From Desulfoprunum benzoelyticum (GTDB taxonomy: Bacteria; Desulfobacterota; Desulfobulbia; Desulfobulbales; Desulfocapsaceae), in assembly GCF_014201505.1 (NCBI RefSeq), contig NZ_JACHEO010000014.1, positions 1-64,000 of the forward strand: a stretch of 64,000 nucleotides of DNA, read 5' to 3'. Below, in pieces: positions 27,277 through 36,676 of this stretch. The first letter of the stretch is position 1; each line of letters starts with the position of its first letter. A model generated the notes under the pieces. The model saw nothing but the letters and a program-made list of their open reading frames with translations, did no database searches and was not told where the DNA came from. The position numbers and the translations under genes are program-made.

Positions 27277-27288
27277 GGAGCACTCTCT

Positions 27289-27696
27289 TTACCCCAGCCG
27301 GGCACCGATCAGGTAGGCGGCGCCGGACACCAGGGTGCAGAGCAGGGTGCCCCAGCCGATATCGACGACGCTGACCAGCACCGGCCAGTCCCGAAGGGTG
27401 GCCAGGTTGGTGAGGTCATAGGTGGCGTAGGTGAAAAAACCGAAAAGGGCGCCGGACAGACAGGCCCGGCCAAGTGAGCCCGCCTCGAGCCCCGGCCGCA
27501 CGGCAAAGAACAGGATGCCGGCGATGTAGATGAAGTAGAAGAGCAAGGCGGCCGTCCAGTTGACCTGGGGGCTCAAAAGTGAGTGCAGTTGCTCCCTGTA
27601 AAAATTTCTGGCCACGAGACCAAGCCAGATCATGTCGATCAGGAAAAACACCGGAACGGTCAGCAGATAGAGCTTCAGCCAGAATGCAGTATTCAT
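27289..27696 (-). CDS. DUF2177 family membrane protein
   Basis: 135 residues, four hydrophobic segments, with the DUF2177 features (MIWLGLVARNFYREQL near the N-terminus and GFFTYATYDLTNLATL in the middle). The function is unknown. In many proteobacteria DUF2177 genes sit with CFA-like, DUF1295 and FAD genes in singlet-oxygen or stress-induced operons, as here. First gene of the operon, so the promoter should lie in 27697-27800. Confidence 0.82.
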   Translation of the reverse strand: MNTAFWLKLYLLTVPVFFLIDMIWLGLVARNFYREQLHSLLSPQVNWTAALLFYFIYIAGILFFAVRPGLEAGSLGRACLSGALFGFFTYATYDLTNLATLRDWPVLVSVVDIGWGTLLCTLVSGAAYLIGARLG

Positions 27697-27888
27697 CAGC
27701 GTGTCTCCAGTGCTAAAAAAAATTAACGGCGGCGCGGTTATTGCCGGTTCGGCCGTCTTTTGCAGGGCAGAAAATCCTTAACGATTGCTCATAAGCTTAT
27801 TTTAATATCCGAAAAAAGGGAAAAGCAAGATAGCGTGTTCGCAGAGTCCTGTCGGGCATCAAGGCAAGACACCGTATCACCTCGTGAA

Positions 27889-28350
27889 TCACTCCCTGCC
27901 TGCCGGCATCTCGAGTTGCCGGACTTCCTGGAATCGGCTGACGAGGAGGTAGCGCTCGACGACTATTGTCATCAGGGCGGAGGATGGCTCAAGGGCAAAG
28001 GTTGTGAGTTCGGGATGTTTGTATAGAAAAACTCGGAGAAGGTCGGTTTTTTCCGGTCCCTGTTGCTCAGCCACACGACCGATGACGGTTGCGGCCACGG
28101 CATTGTCAAAATCAGCGGCCTCATTGGTCCGATTGTCGATGAGCATCGAAACCCGACTGCTAGACAGCATGTTGCGGAACTTCAAGGTGGAACGGCTGGT
28201 GAGGAAAAGCACGCGGTCAAGATCGTCGACAGCGGCAAAGGCCACCAGGCTGACATACGGTTCGGATGTGTCGCTTACCGTGGCCAGCACTCCCAGTTTC
28301 TGGTGCTGGAAAAGGTCCTTCAGCACTGTCGTTATCTTGTCCGGTGCCAT
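27889..28350 (-). CDS. Pyridoxamine 5'-phosphate oxidase-like protein
   Basis: 153 residues of the PPOX split-barrel fold: LGVLATVSDTSEPYVSLVAFA, FLTSRSTLKFRNM and MLIDNRTN are typical of the FMN-binding HugZ/PPOX-like group. A GAGGGG ribosome site precedes the ATG at 28350. It is unlikely to be true PdxH, which is longer and carries a C-terminal PLP-binding region. Flavin-linked redox or haem handling is possible. It is upstream of and separate from the lipid-modification operon (192-base gap). Confidence 0.77.
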   Translation of the reverse strand: MAPDKITTVLKDLFQHQKLGVLATVSDTSEPYVSLVAFAAVDDLDRVLFLTSRSTLKFRNMLSSSRVSMLIDNRTNEAADFDNAVAATVIGRVAEQQGPEKTDLLRVFLYKHPELTTFALEPSSALMTIVVERYLLVSRFQEVRQLEMPAGRE

Positions 28351-28558
28351 CTGCTACCCCTCTCTTCTCATCGGTATTGGGCTCTGTTTTTTTCTGCCGG
28401 TTTTACGCCAAAAAAAGCAACTCCGGTGCCTTGCATATTAAAACCTGAATACATAGAATGGAGGCAGATGTAAACAGGGGTTTTGGCAGAACAGGCATCC
28501 CCCTGTAAAAGGCATTTACAAAGTACCAAACCACCAAAATTCTACCGAGGAGACCACC

Positions 28559-28741
28559 ATGGCCGACGACAAAAATGTAGCTGGAGGTGATTATGGTTCA
28601 ATGGTATGGGTGACTGACAGAGAAGGCAAGGAGTATGCCTGCTATCTCAAAGACATAAAAGCCCTGAAACCCAAAGAAAAACTGACCGAAGCAGAGAAGG
28701 CGAAATGTGTTGATGTGAGCACGGTTATTGGTAACTGGTAA
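28559..28741 (+). CDS. Conserved small protein, unknown function
   Basis: 60 residues, highly charged with an N-terminal Trp-containing strand pattern (SMVWVTDREGKEYACYLKDI) followed by Lys/Glu-rich helix and a C-terminal VSTVIGNW. A strong GAGGAG ribosome site and a perfect terminator just after the stop show that it is a true, separately transcribed gene. The family is not recognised. The single-gene unit with strong start and stop signals suggests an abundant protein. Confidence 0.72.
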   Translation: MADDKNVAGGDYGSMVWVTDREGKEYACYLKDIKALKPKEKLTEAEKAKCVDVSTVIGNW

Positions 28742-28766
28742 GATCGAAGAGTTGCAGTACGTTGTG

Positions 28767-28804
28767 AAGGGCCTGCTCCCCTCAGGTGAGCAGGCCCTTT
28801 TTTT
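28767..28804 (+). terminator. Rho-independent terminator of the 60-residue protein gene
   Basis: A 12-bp perfect GC-rich stem (28767-28778 with 28788-28799) is followed by a run of T up to 28804. It starts 26 bases after the stop codon. Because the convergent Grx-FTR gene ends at 28810 it may also slow transcription from that side. Confidence 0.88.
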
Positions 28805-28809
28805 GTGGA

Positions 28810-29388
28810 TCAGTTCTGCGGCGGTCTTCTCTCCGGTACGATCACGTGCGGGATCTTTCTGTCGTTCCAGTCGCGCGAGACGTAGAGCTGGCAGTAGCAT
28901 GACCCGAATTCGTCGACATCGGGTTCTCTATACACACAGGGGCAGATGATGTCCCGATCCATCTCCCGCTGTCCTGCCGCCAGCCTGCAGGGACAGGACA
29001 TGTAGCCATAGCGGTCCTTGTTGGTCAGCAGGCCTCGCAGCAGTTCAAACGTCCTTTCCTTGTCCTGATTGAAAAAATAGCCCTTCGCTTCCTGGGATTT
29101 TTTCAGCCCGTCGTAGAGATCGTCGACCTTGGTGCGTATGCCGATGGTTTCTTTGATTTCCTGCACCTTCATCCCGGTGATGATCCTTCCGTCGATGTCG
29201 ATCGTCGGGAAGGAACAACTCGGGTTGATCCGGCGCAATTCACTGACAAGCGCCTCCCTTTCTTCGCCGAAGAGCAGATCGGCGTCGACGGATTCATGGG
29301 CCACATTGAGATCGGTCAGCATTTTTTTTATCGCCTGGCAGAAGGCGCAGGTCGTGATGCTGTACAGCTTTATCCTTTTTGTTTGCAT
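28810..29388 (-). CDS. Glutaredoxin fused to ferredoxin:thioredoxin reductase catalytic domain
   Basis: 192 residues. The N-terminal glutaredoxin domain has the redox pair Cys14-x2-Cys17 (TTCAFCQ) and the cis-Pro loop SFPTIDIDG. A helical linker (85-110) leads to an FTR beta-subunit-like domain with all six cysteines as three CxC pairs: 132/134 (CPC), 149/151 (CPC) and 164/166 (CYC), which in FTR bind a [4Fe-4S] cluster and form the active disulfide. It probably passes electrons from ferredoxin to its own glutaredoxin or to thioredoxins. The start at 29388 is chosen for the GAGGA 7 bases upstream, which overlaps the alternative ATG at 29400. No FTR variable subunit gene is nearby. Confidence 0.88.
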   Translation of the reverse strand: MQTKRIKLYSITTCAFCQAIKKMLTDLNVAHESVDADLLFGEEREALVSELRRINPSCSFPTIDIDGRIITGMKVQEIKETIGIRTKVDDLYDGLKKSQEAKGYFFNQDKERTFELLRGLLTNKDRYGYMSCPCRLAAGQREMDRDIICPCVYREPDVDEFGSCYCQLYVSRDWNDRKIPHVIVPERRPPQN

Positions 29389-29727
29389 AGAGATCCTCAT
29401 CGTCGCTCTTTTTTATGATGGCGTACCGCGATAAACTCTCATAAAGAAATCGGGGTTCATTATACCAATAAGCAGCGCGTACCGAAACGATACGTAGGCT
29501 CATTTGATGCGCATGGTACTGCGCCCAGGGTGCAAGACGGCTGCGAACCAGCTGTCGGTCAGGGGAAAGAGGGGGTGTGACGGGAGGGGCGTAAGAGCTC
29601 TCCCCCTTGGCGCACATGTGCCGTTCTCGGCGGTGGCGATCATGACCGATAGCCGGTATAGTTGCGATGAAGAAAACAGCCCCGGCGTATACTGTCGAGA
29701 AATCTCTTGGTTATCATTTCACTCAAG
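29389..29727. other. Divergent intergenic region
   Basis: Presumed promoters of the leftward Grx-FTR gene and the rightward KefF-like/KefC pair. A 10-base palindrome (GCACATGTGC) sits at 29612-29621. No gene seen. Confidence 0.4.
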
Positions 29728-30342
29728 ATGAAGATGAAGAAGATATTGATCATTTTTGCTCACCCGGCAATTGCCCGTTCCAAAATCAATGCCGCAATGC
29801 GGGGAGCGGTCGAAGACCTTGGTGGGGTCACATTCCATGACCTGTATGCCATCTATCCCGATTTTTTGATCGACGTCGCCGATGAGCAGAAGCTGTGCCA
29901 GGCCCATGACGTCATCATCTTTCAGCATCCGCTCTACTGGTATTCGACTCCGGCGATATTGAAGGAGTGGCTCGATCTGGTGCTGCAGTACGGCTGGGCC
30001 TATGGTGTCAAGGGGCGGGCCCTGGAAGGGAAATATTTCTTCCAGGCATTGACCGCCGGAGGCGATACCGATTCCTATCGCAAAAATGGCCTCAACACCT
30101 TTACCATCGGCGAGTTGACGGCACCGTATCGGGCCACGGCGAACACCTGCCGAATGGAATGGCTTCCGCCCTTCACCGTCCTCGGCATGCACCGCGGAAT
30201 GTCCGACGAGGAAATCAATAGACACGCCGAAGAGTACCGACGTGTGGTGACGGCCCTCCGGGACGGCACATTCGATATGCAGAAAGCGAAACAAAACGAA
30301 TACTTGAACAGCAACCTCGATCTCACCATCAGGAAGGTATAG
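29728..30342 (+). CDS. KefF/KefG-like NAD(P)H oxidoreductase (potassium efflux ancillary protein)
   Basis: 204 residues of the flavodoxin-like NQO1/MdaB/KefF family: [11 protein letters not shown] at the N-terminus, the FMN/active-site stretch [19 protein letters not shown] in the middle, and [13 protein letters not shown] after it. Such proteins bind KefC or KefB and are required for full activity of the efflux system. The gene is 2 bases upstream of the KefC-type antiporter, so the two surely form a pair. ATG codons at 29728 and 29734 are both possible. Confidence 0.87.
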   Translation: MKMKKILIIFAHPAIARSKINAAMRGAVEDLGGVTFHDLYAIYPDFLIDVADEQKLCQAHDVIIFQHPLYWYSTPAILKEWLDLVLQYGWAYGVKGRALEGKYFFQALTAGGDTDSYRKNGLNTFTIGELTAPYRATANTCRMEWLPPFTVLGMHRGMSDEEINRHAEEYRRVVTALRDGTFDMQKAKQNEYLNSNLDLTIRKV

Positions 30343-30344
30343 AT

Positions 30345-32201
30345 ATGGAACATTTTCTCCTCCAACTCTTCATCTTTCTGGCCGCCGCCGCCATTGCCGT
30401 GCCGCTGGCAAAAAAATGCGGTCTCGGGTCCATCCTTGGTTATCTTCTGGCCGGTATTGTTATCGGTCCCTTCGGCCTGTCCCTTATCGGCGACATCGAA
30501 GAGGTCATGCATTTTACCGAATTCGGCGTGGTGATGATGCTGTTTCTCGTCGGACTCGAGCTCAAGCCTTCCCTGCTTTGGCAGCTGCGCATCCCCATAT
30601 TGGGCATGGGCGGCACCCAGGTGGTGCTGTCAAGTGCAGCCATCGGTGCAGTATCCCTGAGCGGTCTGCCGTGGCAGCAGGCTGTCGCCGTCGGTCTCAT
30701 CTTATCGCTTTCTTCCACCGCCATTGTTCTTCAGACTCTTCGGGAAAGGGGGATCATGAACACCTCTCCGGGCAGGTCGATTTTTTCGGTCCTCCTGTTC
30801 CAGGATCTGGCGGTAATCCCCATCCTGGCAATCCTGCCGCTTCTGGCGACAGTAGCGGTGATTGACAGCGGCACTCACGGTTCCGCTCTTTTTGACACGT
30901 CCTCCCTGCCCGGTTACCTGCGTATTCTGGTGACGTTGCTGGCGGTGAGCTTCATCTTTTTCATCGGCAAATTTGCCAGCCGGCCGATTTTTCGCACCAT
31001 CGCCTCGACCCGGGTCCATGAAATATTCGTGGCCGCCGCCCTGGCCCTGGTTGTCGGCATATCTCTTCTGATGATGGCGGTTGGACTGTCGCCTGCCCTG
31101 GGCACCTTCCTGGCCGGCGTGGTCCTGGCGGAAAGTGAATACCGGCATGAACTGGAAAGCGATATCCAGCCGTTCAAGGGGCTGCTGCTGGGAATATTTT
31201 TCATCTCCATCGGGGCAAGCCTCAATTTCACCCTGATCGGCGACCATGCCCCGTTGATCGCCGCTGTTGTCCTGGGTCTTCTCGGTATCAAGTGGCTCGT
31301 GCTGATGATCACCGGCACTCTCTTCAAGATGCCTCGAAGTGAGCGGGGGCTTTTCGCCATTGCTCTGGCCCAGGGCGGTGAATTTGCCTTTGTCCTTTTC
31401 CAGTATGCAAAGGTCAATGGAATATTGCCGAATGACGTCGTCGAGCCGCTCATTTCAGCCGTGGCGATATCCATGTTCCTGACGCCGCTGCTTTTTCTGC
31501 TGCATGCGAGGCTGACGGCGGGACATGACGGCGATAGGCAGGACAGGGCCGCCGACACCATCAGACATCAGGGAAACAGGGTGATTCTCGCAGGCTTTGG
31601 CCGGTTGGGCACCGATCTCGGCAGATTCCTCATCGCCTCCGGGATCAGGCCGGTCATTCTCGACCATGACGCGGCCAACGTCGATATCCTCCGTCGGTTC
31701 GGATTTGAGGTCTACTATGGTGATATCACCCGTCTGGACCTGCTTGCAGCCGCCGGGGCCGCAGAGGCGGAACTGATCGTCATAACGATCGGTGATGTCG
31801 AAAAAGCCCGGGAGCTGGTCCACCTGGTCCAGAAACACTACCCTCACCTCAAGATTGCCGCCAATGCCTCGGACCGCCCTGCCGCCTATGAGTTGATGGA
31901 TGAGGGGGTTGCCATCATCCGCCGGGAGACCTTCGGAAGTGCATTGTCGCTGGGCCAGGATGTTTTGAAGTTGCTTGGCATGCACCCGTACGAGGCGTAC
32001 AAGCTGATGCGGATTTTCAGGAAAAAAGACGAAGACAGTATGCCGGAATTATACAAAATACATCGCGATGACGAAGAAAAGTACATATCCATGTACCAGC
32101 AGCACAATGCCGATCTGGAAGAGTTGATGAAAATGGACCTCGATGCCGATATGGAGGAAGAACTCGATAAGGCCTGGAGTGTCGGCAAGCTGGAGGGATA
32201 A
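30345..32201 (+). CDS. kefC: KefB/KefC-type glutathione-regulated K+/H+ antiporter
   Basis: 618 residues. The CPA2 membrane domain (12-13 hydrophobic segments, residues 1-390) includes [14 protein letters not shown] and the HALGAFLAG-like loop seen as [22 protein letters not shown] TrkA-N/RCK domain follows from about 405 ([19 protein letters not shown] with an acidic VILDHD at strand 2), then an acidic C-terminal helix rich in Asp/Glu. Kef systems stay closed with glutathione bound and open with electrophile adducts, acidifying the cytoplasm for protection; whether this organism uses glutathione is unknown. Kef B versus C cannot be decided. Confidence 0.9.
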   Translation: MEHFLLQLFIFLAAAAIAVPLAKKCGLGSILGYLLAGIVIGPFGLSLIGDIEEVMHFTEFGVVMMLFLVGLELKPSLLWQLRIPILGMGGTQVVLSSAAIGAVSLSGLPWQQAVAVGLILSLSSTAIVLQTLRERGIMNTSPGRSIFSVLLFQDLAVIPILAILPLLATVAVIDSGTHGSALFDTSSLPGYLRILVTLLAVSFIFFIGKFASRPIFRTIASTRVHEIFVAAALALVVGISLLMMAVGLSPALGTFLAGVVLAESEYRHELESDIQPFKGLLLGIFFISIGASLNFTLIGDHAPLIAAVVLGLLGIKWLVLMITGTLFKMPRSERGLFAIALAQGGEFAFVLFQYAKVNGILPNDVVEPLISAVAISMFLTPLLFLLHARLTAGHDGDRQDRAADTIRHQGNRVILAGFGRLGTDLGRFLIASGIRPVILDHDAANVDILRRFGFEVYYGDITRLDLLAAAGAAEAELIVITIGDVEKARELVHLVQKHYPHLKIAANASDRPAAYELMDEGVAIIRRETFGSALSLGQDVLKLLGMHPYEAYKLMRIFRKKDEDSMPELYKIHRDDEEKYISMYQQHNADLEELMKMDLDADMEEELDKAWSVGKLEG

Positions 32202-32330
32202 AATCGGGCCTGCACGAATTGACGCGGCTGTAACGGGTAAGGCAGGGGTAATAGATGTGAAACACCGCGAACGACAATCGTGATTTGACGATCTGTGGTC
32301 CGCGGGTCGGCCCCTGTCAACAACAAGCCA

Positions 32331-33002
32331 CTACATCTGCACCCGCTCCGGAACCTTCCCCGACGCCAGGCGCACCCCCAACTCAAAGGCGCGTTTGCAG
32401 TCCTCCGGAAAGACCTCGGCATGGCGCTTGTATTTTGCCTCCTTGTCAAACAGTTCCGCCTCAAACTTGTCGTAATCGCTGTACTGTAGGGTATCTGTCG
32501 ACAGGAGCAATTCGCAGGGGCCGAAGTGCATCTCCAGCATCTTTTTCGTTCGCTCAAAAAGCTGATCATAGCCCATCAGTTTGACCGTCTGTTCGGGAAC
32601 ATTCATCGTGTAGATCATAGCTGTATTGATCTTCCTTGGAAAAAGCGAGCGCACGTCTTTGGCGTATTGCAGGTAAGGAAAACAAAGACGTTCGAGAAAT
32701 GCCCGGGTGGCGGCAGATTCGCAGCCATAATACACAGGACTGCCGATGATCAGGGCGTCCGCCTTGCGGACACGATCGAGAACCGCAGTCAAATCGTCCT
32801 GTACGGCGCAAACACCGTCCTTTTTGCGGCTTATTTTCTTGCAGGAGAAACAGCTTATACAGCCGGAAAAATTCAGATCATACAGTTGGATCAGCTCGGT
32901 CTGGGCCCCTGCTGATCCTGCACCTTCAAGGGCGTTATTCAGCAGCGAGACTGTATTCCATTTCTTTTTCCGTGGACTGCCGTTAAATGCCATGATCTTC
33001 AT
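32331..33002 (-). CDS. NADPH-dependent FMN reductase / iron-sulfur flavoprotein-like
   Basis: 223 residues with a flavodoxin-like fold: the phosphate loop NGSPRKKKWNTVSLL at the start and SPVYYGCESAATRAFLERL in the middle. Between them are clustered cysteines (CISCFSCKK) at the place where iron-sulfur flavoproteins bind a cluster; a fourth cysteine (GVC) follows. An electron carrier in low-potential metabolism is likely. The ATG at 33002 has AGGAGG 6 bases upstream; the longer frame to 33080 is rejected. Confidence 0.82.
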   Translation of the reverse strand: MKIMAFNGSPRKKKWNTVSLLNNALEGAGSAGAQTELIQLYDLNFSGCISCFSCKKISRKKDGVCAVQDDLTAVLDRVRKADALIIGSPVYYGCESAATRAFLERLCFPYLQYAKDVRSLFPRKINTAMIYTMNVPEQTVKLMGYDQLFERTKKMLEMHFGPCELLLSTDTLQYSDYDKFEAELFDKEAKYKRHAEVFPEDCKRAFELGVRLASGKVPERVQM

Positions 33003-33419
33003 GAACAACCTCCTGTAATGTATCTTATGATATGCTCGGTTTGTTTTCTCACAGCATTGTAATCGTTTGTAATATACCAAATTATAGAAAAAATTCCCTG
33101 AAAATATTGGTAAGATAAAAATATTCGATTACCTGTAAGTTATACAGAACGATATGTCTGCAATTATCGAAGAACAAACGTCCGGTTTTTTTGATTAGCG
33201 AAAAAGGATAGATGCGGATTGATGTAATTGATATGAACTTGATATCATAGCCTTTAACAGTTGCCCGGTATGAAAATTAATAAAATAAATAAAACAAATA
33301 CTTAATTCGCTTTTGTCGAGCGATTCGACCTCGTCTCTTCAAGCAGGAGGCCGATTTGACAACTCGATATATGACGTGTAGGGTGTCGAGAAAGATAAAA
33401 AGATCAACAACTGCACCCT
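33003..33419. other. AT-rich intergenic region
   Basis: A markedly AT-rich stretch (especially 33050-33310) between the flavoprotein gene and the rightward channel gene, likely containing promoters for both. No gene or clear repeat seen. Confidence 0.45.
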
Positions 33420-34493
33420 ATGCTTTCCAAAACCATTTTCCTTCATAATTCGCTGGCTGACTGGCTGTCGGCCGTCGGTATTGCTCTCATCATTTTTGCT
33501 GCCGCTCTTTTGGCCAGACGGGTCAGCCGGCAGAAGCTCGCTATCCTGGCCGACAAAACCGTCACCGCCTGGGACGACCTGCTGGTCGAACTCGTCGGTC
33601 GACTGTACGGTTTCTTTTTCCTCGCTGTAGCCGGTTACCTCGGATCGATGAAGCTCTTTATTCCCGAGCCCACCGGAACGATCTTCAGTCATGCCGTCGC
33701 CGTCATCGTCTTGATTCAGCTGGCGGTGCTGAGCACCCATACCGTGAGCTTCTGGGTCGCCCACATCCGCCGGCAGAAGATCGCGAGCGATGCCGGTACC
33801 GTTACCACGCTCACTTCGGTCGGTTTCGCCTTGCGGATGTTGATCTGGATCCTCCTGATCCTGATCGTTCTCGATAATCTGGGGGTGGATATCACTGCCC
33901 TGGTCGCCGGTCTCGGGATCACCGGTATCGCCGTGGCCATGGCGATGCAGAATATCCTCGGCGACCTTTTCGCCTCCTTCTCGATTGTCCTCGACAAGCC
34001 CTTCGTCATCGGAGATTTCATCGTCATCGACGATTGTATGGGGACGGTAGAGCATATCGGCCTGAAAACCACGCGTGTTCGCAGTCTTTCGGGTGAGCAG
34101 CTGATCTTCTCCAATGCCGATCTGTTGAAGAGCCGTATTCGCAACTACAAGCGGATGTATGAACGACGGGTCGTTTTTTCGCTTGGGTTGGTCTACCGGA
34201 CGCCACCGGAGAAATTGAGTCAAGTACCCGATATAATACGCAATGCCGTCGAAAAGCATCCCCAGGCGCGCTTCGAACGGGCACACTTCAATGAGTATGG
34301 CGAGTCTGCTCTCAAGTTTGAAACTGTCTACTGGATTGCCAATCCCGACTACAACAGCTACATGGATATCCACCAGGCCATAAATCTCGATATTTACAGG
34401 CAATTCGTCGAGGCGGAAATTGAATTCGCTTATCCGACCCAGACCGTGATCGTTGAGCGGAAATCAGGAGCGACCCAAAGTTTTCCCTGCTGA
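33420..34493 (+). CDS. MscS-family mechanosensitive ion channel
   Basis: 357 residues. Four hydrophobic segments (about 10-30, 60-78, 95-110, 130-150) precede the pore helix with the Gly/Ala-rich MscS pattern (LVAGLGITGIAVAMAMQNILGDLFASF) and the beta domain PFVIGDFIVIDD...GTVEHIGLKTTRVRS. The C-terminal alpha/beta domain is complete. It opens under membrane tension to release solutes. No ribosome site is evident before the ATG at 33420, so the start is uncertain by a few codons. Confidence 0.88.
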   Translation: MLSKTIFLHNSLADWLSAVGIALIIFAAALLARRVSRQKLAILADKTVTAWDDLLVELVGRLYGFFFLAVAGYLGSMKLFIPEPTGTIFSHAVAVIVLIQLAVLSTHTVSFWVAHIRRQKIASDAGTVTTLTSVGFALRMLIWILLILIVLDNLGVDITALVAGLGITGIAVAMAMQNILGDLFASFSIVLDKPFVIGDFIVIDDCMGTVEHIGLKTTRVRSLSGEQLIFSNADLLKSRIRNYKRMYERRVVFSLGLVYRTPPEKLSQVPDIIRNAVEKHPQARFERAHFNEYGESALKFETVYWIANPDYNSYMDIHQAINLDIYRQFVEAEIEFAYPTQTVIVERKSGATQSFPC

Positions 34494-34927
34494 AGAACGT
34501 GTTGCGGGGGCTGGCGATGAACCTGACGGTTCTGCGCAGGTGTGGGAGTGTTCGCCTTGATGCCAATGACGTGGCCCGCTGAACGTCACGAGAGAGGAGG
34601 CTTCATCAACGGCATACGATGTTTATGCCACACGAATTGGTAATGCGAGCACCATGTTGTGTGGATAGGGAAATGCCTTCGCACGATGCTCTACGAGAAA
34701 TTTCGGAAAAATCTGAAGATGCGTTCCATGAACCGGCTCGGCAAAAAGAGAACAAGGTATTGGCAATGCGGCAAGCTCATTTTGCAAGAGCCTCTGGTGA
34801 GATGAGGATTTCCGGTTATAATAGTTTCTGATCGGTTGTGCCATTCAACTGAACGACCGACGGACGGAGCCGGCAAACCCTGTAACGAAGCCCCATAACT
34901 CATTATTTCATGGAGAACCAGTGTATT
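34494..34927. other. Intergenic region, no gene seen
   Basis: About 430 bases between the MscS-like and universal stress protein genes. Short overlapping frames on both strands lack ribosome sites. Presumably holds the Usp promoter. Confidence 0.4.
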
Positions 34928-35446
34928 ATGTCGATTGAATACAAAACGATCCTGTTTACATCGAATCTTTCCGCGGCCAGTCGCACCGCTTTCAGGCATG
35001 CACTTCTTCTGGCGAACCAATTTGATGCCAAACTCATACTGCTCCACGTCATGGAGCGATCGCCCAGCAATTATGAAAGCTACATGATCGGCCTCTTCGG
35101 CCAGGAACGGCTGCAGCAGGTATTGAAAAACAATACGGAAGAAGCCAAGCACGCCCTGGTCGGCAAGGTCACGCCGAAGCAGATGGCGCGGACCGCCCTG
35201 AGCGAATTCTCAAAGGAAAATGAAACGGGTGAAGAAAATTACGTCGTTCCTCCAAGTCAGATCGTGGTCAAGGAAGGGGGCGTTGTCGAGGTTATCCTCG
35301 AACAGGCGGCGGAAAAAAAATGTGATCTGATTGTCATGGGGGCAAGTGAGGGGTTGCTGTCCAGTTCTTCGGTTGGCGGCAATATCAAATCGGTATTGAA
35401 GAATTCGAAAATTCCGGTATTGGTCGTGCCGGTAAGCCACGAATAG
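34928..35446 (+). CDS. Universal stress protein (UspA family)
   Basis: 172 residues. The Usp fold starts YKTILFTSNLS and ends with the ATP-binding type signature (GASEGL...GGNIKSVLKNSKIPVLVVP). An insertion of about 30 residues (FSKENETGEENYVVPP) lengthens the usual 145-residue domain. Usp proteins accumulate during starvation or stress. The ATG at 34928 is preferred to 34910 because the core fold begins directly after it; GGAG lies about 13 bases upstream. Confidence 0.83.
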   Translation: MSIEYKTILFTSNLSAASRTAFRHALLLANQFDAKLILLHVMERSPSNYESYMIGLFGQERLQQVLKNNTEEAKHALVGKVTPKQMARTALSEFSKENETGEENYVVPPSQIVVKEGGVVEVILEQAAEKKCDLIVMGASEGLLSSSSVGGNIKSVLKNSKIPVLVVPVSHE

Positions 35447-35490
35447 AAGCCGGGCCGATTTCACCGACCGCTGCGGCTGGGACAGCCATC

Positions 35491-36534
35491 ATGTGGCAAC
35501 TTTCTGAAGCGAGACCTGTGATGCATATCCTGTGGACCGGCCAGACCGGTTGCTATGACAGTCGCGGTCGAGAGATCCCGTGTCCCGGGAGCGGCCAGGA
35601 CGGTGAGATCAGGCCGGGCCGGCCCTGGCCCGATCCCCGCTTCAGGTTCATCGGCGGCGATATCGTCGAAGACCGGGCGACCGGACTGCTGTGGAGTGCC
35701 GACGCCAATCTCTTTTCCTTTCCGATGAGTTGGCAGGACGGGCTTGATGTTGCTCGCCAGATGCGGCGGGAAAGGGCCTTCGGCCGTGACGACTGGCGAC
35801 TGCCGAACCGGCGTGAATTACGTAGCCTTGTAAGTCACCAGGCGAAAAAACCGGCGTTGCCCCACGATCACCCGTTTCGCAATGTCTTTCTCGGCTGGTA
35901 CTGGACCTCGACCACCTCCGCCGTTGCGCCCGGATATGCCTGGTATGTCCACCTGGAAGGGGGAAGGATGTTTTACGGCAAAAAGGACAGCCAGTATCTG
36001 GTATGGCCGGTAAGCGGGGACAGCGGTGTATTGCCGGCAACCGGTCAGGCGACATGTTTCGACATGCGCGGCAATGAGGTGTTCTGCGACCACAGCGGCC
36101 AGGACGGGGAGTTGCAGCTCGGAGTCGACTGGCCGTCGGAGCGCTTTGTCCGGAGGGAACACGGCATCGAGGACCGGTTGACGGGGCTTCTCTGGTACGA
36201 CCGCGGCGATCTGCCCGGCCGTCCTGCCGCCTGGGAGCAGGTCCTTGCGGCGGTTAAAACTCTTGCTTCAAAAACCGAGATCCCGTGGCGCCTGCCGACC
36301 ATCAACGAGTTGGAGAGCCTGGTCGATGCCTCGGCCCATGCCCCGGCCCTTCCCCGACAGCACCCGTTTGCGGCGGTGCAGCCAGCGTACTGGTCCGCCA
36401 CCACCAGCTACTTCGAGCCTGACTGGGCCTATGTCCTTTATTTCGACAAAGGGGCGGTGGGGGTGGGTTTCAAAATGAACGAAGAATTTTATCTGTGGCC
36501 GGTGGTGGGCCGGCAACGAGGCCCGGGGTTGTAA
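35491..36534 (+). CDS. Protein with two DUF1566 (Lcl C-terminal-like) domains
   Basis: 347 residues made of two similar halves (about 10-180 and 185-347). Each begins with 'TGQ(T/A)xCxDxRGxExxCxxSGQDGE', continues with 'DRxTGLLW' and 'WRLPxxxEL', and ends with 'YWS/TxTTS...LWPV'. This is the DUF1566 pattern found in Legionella Lcl-like adhesins and many deltaproteobacterial proteins. No signal peptide is seen in the predicted start, so it may be cytosolic or exported by another route. The function is unknown. A start at 35521 is equally possible. Confidence 0.78.
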   Translation: MWQLSEARPVMHILWTGQTGCYDSRGREIPCPGSGQDGEIRPGRPWPDPRFRFIGGDIVEDRATGLLWSADANLFSFPMSWQDGLDVARQMRRERAFGRDDWRLPNRRELRSLVSHQAKKPALPHDHPFRNVFLGWYWTSTTSAVAPGYAWYVHLEGGRMFYGKKDSQYLVWPVSGDSGVLPATGQATCFDMRGNEVFCDHSGQDGELQLGVDWPSERFVRREHGIEDRLTGLLWYDRGDLPGRPAAWEQVLAAVKTLASKTEIPWRLPTINELESLVDASAHAPALPRQHPFAAVQPAYWSATTSYFEPDWAYVLYFDKGAVGVGFKMNEEFYLWPVVGRQRGPGL

Positions 36535-36676
36535 GGTTGACATTGGGCCGGAGGACATCTTCAGCGTTTGGGGGGCCGGCCTGTCCGCAATCGCAGACAC
36601 GGTTCGCCGGCCTTGGTCCGGCAGGCATACACAGGTTCGGTGAAGAGTTTTCCAGACACCTTTCAAGGAATAATCG

